Origin: Lutraria lutraria
Taxonomy: Eukaryota; Mollusca; Bivalvia; Venerida; Mactridae
Length of the DNA: 64,000 bases
Reading direction: 5' to 3'
Assembly (NCBI GenBank): GCA_964023205.1
Contig: OZ026833.1
Span: 45,076,441-45,140,440 of the forward strand
In this document: positions 1-13,100 of the stretch, piece by piece
Layout: the number at the start of each line of letters is the position of its first letter
Numbering within the stretch: the stretch's first letter is position 1
Translations under genes and position numbers: made by a program
The notes under the pieces: model-generated
The model's input: only the letters and a program-made list of their open reading frames with translations
Databases searched by the model: none
What the model was told of the DNA's origin: nothing

Positions 1-195
1 GTAGTTAAACCAATGGCCAGACATAATAATGTTGATATACTAAGAGTCGAATACATGACTTGAAATGAGTTGGAAACATATATGTTGTGTTTTTACTAAG
101 TTGAATATTTCAATATATTTTCTCTGCTATTCTATTTCGTCGAAGTAGCATCTATATTATAGTACATAACTTTAACGGTCATCTATTAGATTTAC

Positions 196-1151
196 CTTGT
201 AACTGGGTGATGATGTATTTGTTAACATCAGAATCGTTTTGATTTTGTGTTCATCTATAAGCGTTAGAAACTCATCCATTGTAGATTTCTCTGGAGATCG
301 TGTTAGTATAAATGCGTTCTTTCCAATATAGTTCTGAAAAGATTATTAATTTGTATACATAGAAATTTATTGTTATCACACAATACGTATCATTCTGCAC
401 ATATTCAATGAGGGGAAAAACAACACATATATAGATAAAACCACTGATATTGACGTATGCTAATTAGAAGCCTTCAGTTGTTCATATAAGCAAGCTTAAC
501 AAAAATACCTTAAGTCTTCAAACTTCTGCATGAAAGTAGAAATCTAAATAGCAATGATCATACTGTGCATACATAAAAACTAAGCAAACAATGTAGAGTT
601 ACGACAATGAAACACACTATATTACGAAATTTACCGGCATATATACTGCACCAAGTTGTTGAACAATGACTGGACCTTTTTGGTGTAATCTAGGTCTGTA
701 AGCATCACCTAGGAATATATACAATGTTAAGTATTATAGTACAGTTGTTATGTATCACACAAGCATGATAAAATGGCAACATAGGGATGCATAAGTTATA
801 GTATAACAATGAACAACACTAGCAAGTGTATTTCTGTATTAGAACCAATGAACAAATTATTCCTGTTTTTATTACATGCTAACAGCTTATCATTCATCGC
901 TCTAAAACTGATTATTTTAAAACACTATTCAAATTGGAAAAAAAGTTATGACACTTTCCAAAGTAACTGGCATTGTTAGACTAATATAATACATGAGACC
1001 ATGAACTAATACAATGCAGTTCAAAATACATGGTCAGATGATACTCATACATATTTCTGAAAATATCATATTTACTTTCAAGTGTTTCCACATTCGAATA
1101 TTCAGCGTTGTCATTATCAGTCATTGCTTCTTCTACGCCTCTTTCTATCAA
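196..1151 (-). CDS. Gene A exons 33-35: linker and start of PTP-like domain D2 (continues off left edge)
   Basis: Exons: 1076-1151 (76 nt), 635-708 (74 nt), 196-333 (138 nt). Exon 33 is a linker ([23 protein letters not shown]). Exons 34-35 give [20 protein letters not shown], then [18 protein letters not shown] and IKTILML, matching the strand-helix region of an RPTP D2 (canonical AFI-T-P-T--DFW pattern). The canonical D2 opening (NR-x-N-DHSRV and DYINA) is absent or unrecognisable, and the Trp of the DFW motif is replaced by Leu, so this D2 is shortened and diverged, as expected for a non-catalytic regulatory domain. Its P-loop lies outside the window. The exon-35 donor (gtaaat) follows base 196. 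Confidence 0.85.
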
Positions 1152-4100
1152 CTAAATGAAACGAAAACAATATCTTCACTTCACTTTTACTTTTTAATGA
1201 TCAATGATCGTCAACATTTACAAGATTGTATGACCTTGAAATTAGTACAAAACATATAATAATTATTGACAAGCATAGTAATTTTTGAAGAGCTCGCTTT
1301 TAAAACGAAAGCTGTAAATAATCAGATCAAACGGTTACAAACAACTCACGTGGAATTGAACTTCCAGTCTGCATTCGGTAGATTTCCCTTCTTGTTGCGA
1401 CATAAACTTGTACACTTCCCTGAACTGTTTTGTCCAAAGAGCATGCGTACCGATAAGTAACGCGTCAGCAACAGCTTCATGAAGGTATACGTATTGTTCC
1501 TACAATATGCATCTACATAACAGAGAGTTTGTCACTGAAGTTGGCCGGTGATAGTGAAGCATGTAAATATATGGTATTATACTATTTGGTACTCTGTTTC
1601 AAGTCTATACGTTTCTTATTTGTTTCTTTTCTTTTTGTTCGCTAGTATTAGGCAGAAGGGAAATTAGTAAAATTCCAATAAGATGATATAGATGATTGAC
1701 ATATTCACAATAGTACCTCATATCTGAACATAAAGAGTGTTCTGTTGATCAAGCATGTCCATGTTGACTGACAATTATAACAAGTGTTTGTAGCCCAAAC
1801 ATTACTTAAATCTTTTCGTTGCATACAGAAAATATATAATTTTTATTATCGTCTTTAGAAAGTTACCTTTGTCTGGACCATATTAACTCTTTGTTGACGA
1901 AGACTTTGAACCACTGGAAGTGGTCGTATACATGCTTCCAAGTTATACTGGCTAACTAAGTTGTCAAGAGCAATAAATGTGCCAGTTCTTCCAACACCAG
2001 CACTGAGAAAAAATAACTACACATTGTGGAATATTTGCATAAATTCTCGCAAATTTGAAGTCGAGATAAAATATGTTTGCAGGAGCATAAAATCAAATTG
2101 ATATTTAGATAATACATCTCACTTTAAAATTCTCTTTCAAATGCTCGATATATTAAGAAACCAAATAACATATCTAATAAATCATAAGTCGGTGTACATG
2201 CTTACCTGCAATGCACTAACAATGGACCAGCACCGGTAACTTCATTAGTATCAACTACTCTCCAGAAATTGACCAAGCACCAAGTACTATCAGGTACATC
2301 CTTGTCAGGCCACGATTTAAAATGAAACTGTCTTATCATACGTGCTGATTCGCCTTCCTAGATTATCAAGAAGTAAATGAATAATGAAACAATAAATTAA
2401 AAGAACGATTCTACCATGTAGATATCATTAAGGTTAGACACATGATCTGTATACAACTTACATTAATTCTGCATTACATTTATCATCTGACAACGCGTCT
2501 GTTCATTATTCTCATTAAAACTTTTATAGACATGGTACTTCATAATCATACATTATACAAAGTATATAGATATAGAAGAAAAAAGATCCACATCCGGCAA
2601 CTCACCTTTGTTACCTGTAGATGTCTTATATCATAATCGAGGGACGACTCAGTTTTAATAAGTTCCACACAAATGTTACCGTATTCTATTTCTCCTTCAT
2701 CCGGCCAGTATTGAAGGCATTTAGTCTATAATAAATATTGAAAATGTAACGTTTATACATTTTATTTTATTTCGCAAAATAAAAGCACTGACAAAATTGC
2801 TGTTAACTGTATTGCAAGTTATTTATTAAGTTTTTTTCTCAAATCCCTTCAATGCTTACATAGTCCAATTGAAAAAAAGACATGCAGATGGACGGATTGA
2901 ATAGTAATGCCCCATGTGTGATGCAAGAAAATGACGCTGCGGTCCTCAACCAATATAATAGTATGCGTTACATATCTTTATAAGTAAAGTTAGGCAACAG
3001 TTTAAGTTTGTTCACCCATAGACGTTTTAACACATTTAAAGAATCAGAAATTATCCTAATACACATTTAATTTTCTAGATTTACTCATAGACCACTAGAA
3101 GTCAATTTTTATATATAATCTGACAATACCAATGTCTAAACAAAATCTTATATTGGGGTATAAACTGTATATATCTGTTGTTTCATTGACCAGACTGTGT
3201 CAGATTTTAGCTTGTCCTCCATTTCCTGGATTATACTATGTGTTGGATTGGTTTGTGTTAGTTATGAAGTCAGGCATTATTTTGGAGAGCTGGGCTTTTT
3301 TGGTTTCCTCTCTACTTAGAACAGCAGAATCTTCCCAACATGAAATGACAACCAAAGTTCGACGTCAAATGACATTAGAAGTAAACCATTCGGTTCCATT
3401 GTGCCCGCAACACAACTCTGACTTATTGGCAGTACTGATTTTTATAGTAATCCATCGCACGAGACGTGAAATATGTTTTAAACTTCTGTTTCAAACATAT
3501 TTTGGTGGATTATGTAATTGAAATGTTGTGATGTTATGTATATGATTTTTTATTCTAAATTTTTGTTATCTATATTGTATTATCCAAAATGTTATTGGCA
3601 TTTTACCTGTCCAACTTCCACCAGGTTTGTTAGCATTACAATTTTATCTGTATTTATCTGCCACGCAAGTCTCCAGAAATCGTTTATCATAGTTTTCCAT
3701 GGTCCTAAAAATTGAAAAGTATCTAGAGAGCATTAGATCATAAACCTAGGTGACCTTGCTGATGTCGCCAATACAAACATAAGCGAAAAGAATCATTAGA
3801 AAGTAGAAATGAAAGTCATGAATAGGATACCAATACTAGAGCAGCATAAGCCTATGTTTTGAACTCTGTTCACTTGAATAGTTTCTGAAAGGATTACATA
3901 ATTATATTAATATATGTATTCGTTACTTTTTAGTATGTTTGCTATAATAGGGTGGTATACAAGACAGCCTCTGGCCAAATTATTGAAACACAGGTTCATT
4001 GCCTTGAACATTGGTCTTTTAAGAAATGATATTTATAATATCAGTAAAACTCTAATTGACAAAAGACAGCGTTAATGGTTATAGAGTGTTACAATTCATT

Positions 4101-7100
4101 GATCTTACCTTGAGAAGCAACAAACTTCTTAACTTTGTCAGTACCCTGAAATGATAAAAGTACACAGTAAATGAAGACATCAAGAAATATGACATTTGCA
4201 AGATATTGACTAATTCGCAAGATGTGTTTGCAGTGTAGGAAAGAAAGTTTCATAAAAATTATATTTTAAAATGACAATCTATTAATCTTTAATATTTGAA
4301 TACAAAAATCCAATAAATGAAATGAATAACAACTACATACGTCGATATAGCAAGCATTTATATAGTCCCCTTCGCCATTTCCCGTAATATCCAACTTCAC
4401 TCTTGAATGGTCATCTATAACAAAACATCCAAATGAAAAAAAAGTATAGGAAAATATTCAAATTCTACCAAAACTGTACTCTTATGTATATACTTGAAAT
4501 GTATATGCATATGTAAATATGATTATATTAAATAAATAGTTAATATAAGTATATCAATACAGATAACGTAAAGATTTCTAAAAAAACATAAGTGCAACTA
4601 TGCGCAAAACATTCCAACCAAACACCCATTCGTCAACGTACGAAAAGTAGTCTCGGGTGGTTATTTGCATTGGAATGGTATTTACATAGTTTCAGGGCGT
4701 ATAAACTAGCTTTTAAGGGCTCGGTCACCCATCCAACCCTGGGTACACGACACAAGAAAAAAATGTCTTTAGTAAAATTATTGACAGGTACAAAATACTA
4801 TAAGACTGCATTCAACAGCAACATCATGTACTGAGTTTAGTTAGAACATCACGTTAATGTCAACTTGTATGATATATATTTATGCATCAATACGTTTTAT
4901 ACTTACATGCATACATTTCTCTGTATCTGTTCTTACCAATGTTGGAAGGGTCGGTCGCATCTTTGCATTTATGAACAAGACCATATGGTATTCCCTGTTG
5001 ATGAATGATTTTCATTATATTAAATACAAATGTAAATATATGTTTTACACATCGCTGTCTTTTCTATTTATCAAATACTTGAGAAATGCGTATCGTACGA
5101 GGAGAATTACATCTACATTATACAACTTTTGTCTGACCACTTACTAAAAAGATAATTGTGTTTATAGTTCATAGTGTTGAGAAAAGAAAAAATGATATTA
5201 TAAGTATTACCTTGAATTCTTCATAGAATCTTTCACAATCGTTCTCCTTCTTGTTAAGTATGAAGCTCCATAGTTGATACCGTTTTATGCCTACGGATTG
5301 AGCGAATGTATAATAATCTTCTCCGCCTCCAAAATCGGTTTCTTGAGATAGAATTTAATATTTTGATAAGATAAAGGAATGTGTAGAACAAACTTCACAT
5401 AACTCACATACATACATATTACGTTTTTAATCATATCCTGTCCATACGGTTATAATTAATATCTGATTGACTCTATTCAATAAAGTTATAACGTCGATGG
5501 AAACTAATAATTACTATACTATTAAGTTATAAATTTGTATTTAATTACCTACTTAATCTGAATTTTGTTCATCAAAACCAACAAAGAACCACGACTCCTT
5601 TCATCAATATTCATTAAAAGTTGTATTTTTTGCGTAATGTCTATTCTTGTTTTAACTTAAACATCGAGTATGGGCATCGTGCCGAAGTTCTATTAAAACT
5701 GACTCCTCAAACCAATACATACCTTCATATACATTGTTGACCTTTCCTTGAGAAAATGATTTTGATTTTGAAACTGTGCCTGAAGTAGGTTTACTAGAAA
5801 TATTAGAGAAGTCTGCATCGTCTCTTTCTTTTTGCTTTCCAAAGCTGAAACAGGATATATCAAAATGTTATCAACTCTACTGTTATATTACACCCACACG
5901 ATAGTCCATAAAATGACTACCGTTCTGTTCAAATGCTGTTTAATCACATGGACATCTTATTTTCCTCATTCTGAATTGATGTGTTGTTTAGAAAAGACAT
6001 CATTACCCTTAGACTTGTAATACACATTCCTAAGGAGATATCCAATTTTACGCTATCAAATGGTACCTCACACCCTTATTTAACAGGCTATAAAGAACCC
6101 AGACGGTAAATAAATAACATTAAATTCGTCTTACCTACGTTTCCTCTTTAGAAACACCAATATCCCTATAACAATAATTATTACTAGAACCGCCGCAGAC
6201 ACGCCTCCAGCAATCGCTGATGTAGGATCATCTTGCACTTGCTGTTCCACTGCTACAAATTGATACATTAAATTAACGTTATGATTATAAGTATTGAATA
6301 CAATTGGATTGTATATTAATATAACAGCAAACGAAGTAATAAGCCTAAGAAATGCTACATTATAGGAATTTGGAACATGCAACATAGTAGTATTTATTTA
6401 CTTCTACATTTGCATCATACCATCTTTTTCAGAAGTTAAAAACCATGCTTCATAAATCAAAAAAGCTAACACATTATTTATGCAGGTATATGTACAGTCA
6501 TCATGGCATCGATCCTTTAACATTATGTGGAAAATGATGCAGTTGTGTTTAAATTTGTAAATATTACAAAGCTATCATACCGATATCACATGCATCGCCT
6601 ATCCAATTCTCGTCGCATGACCCTTCCACACACGTTCCACTTATATGATCGCATTCAGAATTACCAATGCAATGACAATTTGACGTGCAATTGATACCAA
6701 AATATCTCTGGTTGCATGCTATGATAGAAAAAGAATACTGAAAACTGAACAGCATCAAATGGAGTGAAGTTTCGGCTGATCGACATTGTTTAAATAGGTT
6801 GATATACGAGTATTGACAATGCTAGCAAGATCCTATATCGTTGAAATACCATGCATACAAACTAATGTGGTTTCTTAATTATAATAAAATGTCGGATGTT
6901 CAATTAATCATTTTTTTTAAAATAAATAAATAATTTATATTATTAGCACATACTCAATTTATACTATAATTATTATAGCAGTATTATTATTACCATGTAT
7001 GTTATATACGCATTCATTCAACGATATGTACTAAGTATATATTATTCAAACTATTCTAACAAATACATGTTACATTGATATAAATACAGATAAAGGAATA

Positions 7101-10100
7101 TTTAACAAAATGACAGTATGACATGCAGCTCTTAATAAAATGACAATGGTTATATCCTACATAAGATACACGTAGGAAACACTCTGTGTAATAATAAGTA
7201 ATCGGTAGAGATAGAAAATTTAGTTATGGAGATAAAATACACGTGAATTGCATAATGGAAGTTTTCTTATCTAGCTATTAATAACTAGCCTGCTAGTATA
7301 TTCAACAAACATCGTTTATATGTGATAGACATTTTGTTTCTATGAATTCACATCTAGTACCTACGTTCACCTAACAGACATGTGCTGCAATCGAGCATTA
7401 GCGCCCTAACAAGAATTTATCGAAATGAAAAATGTGTCTTTACCAGTTTCGCAAGTATCGTTTTGCCATCCCGGGTCACATAATCCAAGGTCACATGTCC
7501 CATTGATATGATCACATGCAGAATTGTTTATACAATGACAGTACGACATGCAGCCATTACCAAATTTTCCATGATTACATACTACGATAGATAGCAAGTC
7601 AAATTAGTAAATGTTACTCTGTATGATAAGACATAAACACTATTTTTGATGTGATGAAAGATCATATCAGATCAATGAGAGAGACAATCTAGAATATTTG
7701 ATACCGTTATATCAACTGTCGTTTACTAAATAAGCTCTCATTTATACTGTAAACAATGTTCGACATCATTGCTATGCAAATATTCTTTACGGCGTCGATT
7801 TGTACTCAAACTTAGTATCATGTTCGACTTTTGTAAAACTGATTATGTTGAAATAAGATCACGAATTGTAAAATTTTAATATAATTATAATCGACAAATC
7901 ACGGCAAATTGGTTATAGCATGTCGTCAACGCGACCTAGTAAGTATATCATACCAATATCGCATGCATCGCCTTGCCATCCTGGGTCACACGAACCAAGC
8001 ACACATGTTCCATTGATATGATCACATGTAGAATCGTTTTCACAATAGCAGTTTGACTTACAGTCTTTACCAAAATGTCTATGACTACACTCTACGATAG
8101 ATAGCAAATTAATTTAGCAATGAAAAGCAACGTATTGACTGCCCAACTGGTAGTTTGTGTACTGAATGTACACCTTACCTCATGTTGTGTTTTTTTAATA
8201 TTCACAAAATGGTTGCTGTAGTCCTACTTTATACTTAATTCCTTCGAGCAGGTTTAATCAGATCAATGACCAAATTGACATAGTAGTTGAAAACACGACA
8301 AAGCATTACTAAGTATATCATTGTTGTTGAGTGTTTGTTTTTTTGCACATTTTGGTGTTTCCAAATATTTTGATTATATGTAATGCGTTCATAAGACAAT
8401 AGACAGACATCTATTTTCTAAACACTTCTATTCTTTTTTCATGAAGAAGAGTATTGGACCTTAAAAGACTAAATATAAGCTAATAGGAACATTAATCATT
8501 ACATGTATATCATTACCAGAATCACATGCATCGCCTTTCCATCCTGGCTCACACGAATCATCGTAACATGCTCCATTGACATGATCACAGGTAGAATTGT
8601 TTATACAATGACAGTATGACATGCAGCCATCACCAAAATGTCTATGATTACATTCTACGACAAATAGCAACAAACATGACCAATACAGTATGATATATAA
8701 AGTACGATAATATAATGTATTAATACTATGAACTAGTATTATAAACATGATGATCGAGGTTTTAAACTGGCATTCCGAAAGTTTTACTAATAGTCGAGTC
8801 TCTATGAAATAGTACATTTGATCGAAGCATTGATTTAATGTGTATTATAGGGATAAAAGCAGGAATAATTGGTGTGCTGCAGCAAGAATAAGTCATTGAA
8901 TATGTACACGATATATGCCACACTTTAGAAATGAGCCCGAGAGAATTAAAGAATGATATTATGCATCTGGAAGAGATATATCTGCTTTAAATATAAACAG
9001 GTTATATCCGTACATTCAGATCATTATGTTAACATTCATATACCTTACTTATATGGCATTATTTCATTTGATGTTTACCAAAATTATCAAAACAATAATG
9101 ATTTTGTCAATCAAACTGACTCGTATATCATATACATGTACAAACATCACGTAAATAATTCAATAACGTGAACAGAAGTGTGTATTATTACCAGCATCAC
9201 ATGCATCGCCTTGCCATCCTGACTCACACGAACCATCGTCACATGTTCCAATGATATGATCACAGGTAGAATTGTTTATACAATGACAGTATGACTTGCA
9301 GCCATCACCAAAATGTCTATAGCTACATTCTATGACAAATAGCAAGCAGTGTGAGGTATATATACGATTGAATTGATAACTAGCTTGATATGTCAAGTGA
9401 AATGTGAGAAGAAACCATTTAATTACAGAACAGTTCGCGTATCGTCCTAACTTTGCATCTGTTTGCTTTATCAGATGCTATTCTTTTTTGTGGTGCTCCT
9501 ACTCCGTGATAGTTATTTAAAATACCGCGTAACGTAGGCATGATTTAGACGTCATTTGTATAATATCTGTCACAAAAAAAGAAAACGTGAATAAATGATA
9601 CCTGAAGTGAGCATTTTGGTTGGTCAGGTATCAGAATTACCGCGTGCACATTACTTAAAGCTGTTTATATCTTACACGGTTTCGGAGCATTTGTTTCGAA
9701 CCGTCGAGCTTTTGTGGACGTTGCACTGTGACTATTTCCTCACAAAAGCAATGACATTGAAGATAATATTCAATAAACAATCTTCACCAATATTCAACTA
9801 TTATACGTTGAATACTCCCAGACTACTGATGGATAATACAATATAAATAATTCAAATATTTCTTAACGCGGATTGACTTATATAAAAGATGTATATCGTT
9901 ACCAGCATCACATGCATCGCCTTGCCATCCTGGCTCGCACCGACCATTGTAACATGTTCCACTGATATGATCACATGTAGTATCGTTTATACAATGACAG
10001 TATGACATGCAGCCATCACCAAAATGTCTATGATTACATTCTACGATAGATAGCAAGCACAACGCGACATGAATGAAAAGAAATTCTAAGCATTAGGTGT

Positions 10101-13100
10101 TTGTATGAGGATATATGAGATATGTTACGAGGGTCATTCTAAAAGTTATAGTTAAGTTATCCGAATATAGTTTCTTTATAGGAAGTAGAATATTGATTTC
10201 CAGAAACGATTTAGTGAACCTTGGTATAATAATTATTAATGTTTTTTAGAAATTCTTGGAATATTCTCTGGAAACATTATCAAAAGAAATAAATAATATA
10301 ATGACCCTCGTCACTTCATTCTCCGAAGACACAAGTTTCTCTTAATACACTAAGTTATTTGAACGATATTAGAGGTTGTAGTTGCTTTTCTAGTTCGTAA
10401 AATACATGGCCATATTGTAGCAATTACTTGGACAATATGGTATTAAGATTTCTTTTATTTAACAAAAAAGGAAATGTAAAATAAATAAAAGGAGTATTTA
10501 CAACATTTTAATATGGGATACCTGTAAAACAACTTTTCATGCAAAAGTGACTTCTCGAATGAAAAAAAAACTATTAAAGCATACCTGTATAACACCCAAG
10601 AAAATCAATGTAGTAAAATAAAAGTGTACTTACATCATTTTTGAGTTCAATGATATCTTGTTTACATGCGTATGAAATACACAATATGACTTATAAATAA
10701 ATATTTGCAATACGTTTGATACGTCGAATATAAACCAGGTATAAAAATCGTTACCTTGACTACAGGATTTTGTTTGCCAACCAGGATCGCATTGACCTTC
10801 ATCACACTTGCCGGTCACGTGATCACAATTTGTTGCGTTTATACAGTTGCAGGTTTGTTTACATTCATCGCCAAATGAAGGAAATACGCATTCTGTAAAA
10901 AAACATTATTTTTAATGAAATACTTTTTAATTATTTTAAAATGTTGGTACAATTGACCAGTCGCCACCTATCAATCAAACCAATCGATTATCCAATCAGA
11001 TATCGGCTTTTTCTCACACCCCCTAGCAACACTTATCGCCGCCATTTTCCTTCGACAAGCTGTGGTGTCGAAGGTTATCTGAAACGCTATGTAGACGCTC
11101 AAAGACAATGATTGTTTTACTAAAACTGATTGAATAAACATTTTAAATGGTTAGAATATGTCAGTTGGAACCATGCAACTCGGACGATCGCGATGAAGAT
11201 CGACTGGAAGGAGATATTATACAGTTTATTCCTTTTTCCAAACTGAAAATTAAGGAATATAGCGTCAAGAGGGTTTACTGGTAATTTCCCTTGCTGTTTT
11301 TTATAGAATTTAACATTATGGCATATAGGCTATGGGCTACTGGGCGAAACCCTCCCCACCCGGAGGCATTTTTGTAGACACCATTTTTTTGAAAGCTCAA
11401 TGCCTGCTGATCATTTTTCCAGTGTCTACAATCTGGGCGTTGGGGCGTTTGTGAACTACAGCATGCTAATTACCGTTACCGAAAAATACGTTTGACAATA
11501 ATTTTATTTTGTTAGAAGTCTTATTCTAGATATTTTCAATAATTCATCAATTTGAACAATTCCTTTGACCATATGAGGTTAGCAGCGGCTTTACTTGTCG
11601 ATCAAATGCATGTTTTTCACTTCATTGTACTATATATTCTCTGTAATTTACGTTACCCTGCGTTACCCTAAAATGACAAGGAAATGACAGTTGCATATGT
11701 TAAATTAACACAAAAGCAGTCGTAAACAATGTTTTTATTCATATTAGGCAAATACTACCACATGATCATGTTTTTCTTTCATTGAATGCTCGTTTATGTC
11801 TTCATTTTACGTATAATACGTTACATATAAAATTATATGTGTTACATGAAAATCATTTATATTACTGTGATCACATGCTATGATCAAATAGGTATACAGT
11901 GATAGGTAATCATGATGCATTCATTAATACCCATAACTGGAAAACATTTCTAGTTACAAATGTTGTAAAGTTTGACTGGAATAATAGTATATTTTACGTT
12001 ACATAACGTTACCTTTATTACGATAAGTACTTAACACGCTTTAAAATGCATAAAACATTGATTTGATATACAAAATGTTTATACTTGATTACTGACAATA
12101 CGTACATTAACATTAACATTCCAGGTTTTTTAATTCATCACTGATTGTGTTTTACGTTACATGGTTTTATTTGTGTTACGTTTAAAATTATTCATAAACG
12201 AGTAACAACATTTCTATGAAACTGTTATAAAATCATCATCGAATGTATTCTAAGAATATGTATCTATGAAACAATCACATTTACAAAGACAGCGACAGTG
12301 CAATAAACAGTGTGCCATTGACGCACATAAACATGTGTGTGTTATTTATGTTACCATTTGTTACATGATTATTTATATATATATATACTTAAGTGCAATA
12401 TTGTATGTTATGTCAGATTTCATTAGCTGTACATATTGTCATCAAGGTATTTTTGTTGTTCTGATGGCAAACATTCACGAATTTCACAAATCCTCATCAC
12501 TTTTCTGTTTCATAGACAGCATCGACCATACTAATGAGCTCAATGTCATTTTTATCATCAGTGTCTTCTGTGTCGCTAGCCTTTGGCACAATATTATCCT
12601 CGTACCAGTTGTATTCCAGCATGTTGTCGAATTTCCAACCACTTTCATCCACTTTTAGAAGATCAAGATTGCCCTCTTTGCATGGGTCCAAATATACACC
12701 TTATAACTGTCCGTAACACATTGAACATACGAGACGGGATCTGCAGGGAGTGAGTAAGCTCATGTCCATACCACTTAAAGCGTTCAGAACACAACCATGG
12801 CTTTGATACTTGTCATGCCTCAGTTTATTGATGTCGTTTTTTTAATGACCAAACAACACACATACACATGTCTCATGGTACTGTAAAGTTCATCCGAACA
12901 AACATGCGTGGTAAATTGGCTAATATTGTCATGTAATCTTCATTTATAGGAGCAAAGCTCCTATAGCTATAAATTACTTTTTCTAGTTACAATTACGTGA
13001 CGCATATACATCCGCTTTGAAAAATAGTATAAGTATACATTGCAGACTTTTGCAGTTTTGATAAAAGTTGGAGATATATGCAGAATTCTGTTTGTTTCCT

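Noticed and set aside
3132..3521. 129-codon plus-strand open frame in a gene A intron
   Set aside because: It lies antisense in the intron between exons 28 and 29, and has no recognisable motif and no splice or promoter context.
6581..10892. Regularly spaced repeats resembling a CRISPR array
   Set aside because: The repeats are 138 nt coding exons with splice sites in a eukaryotic gene, not short direct repeats with spacers.
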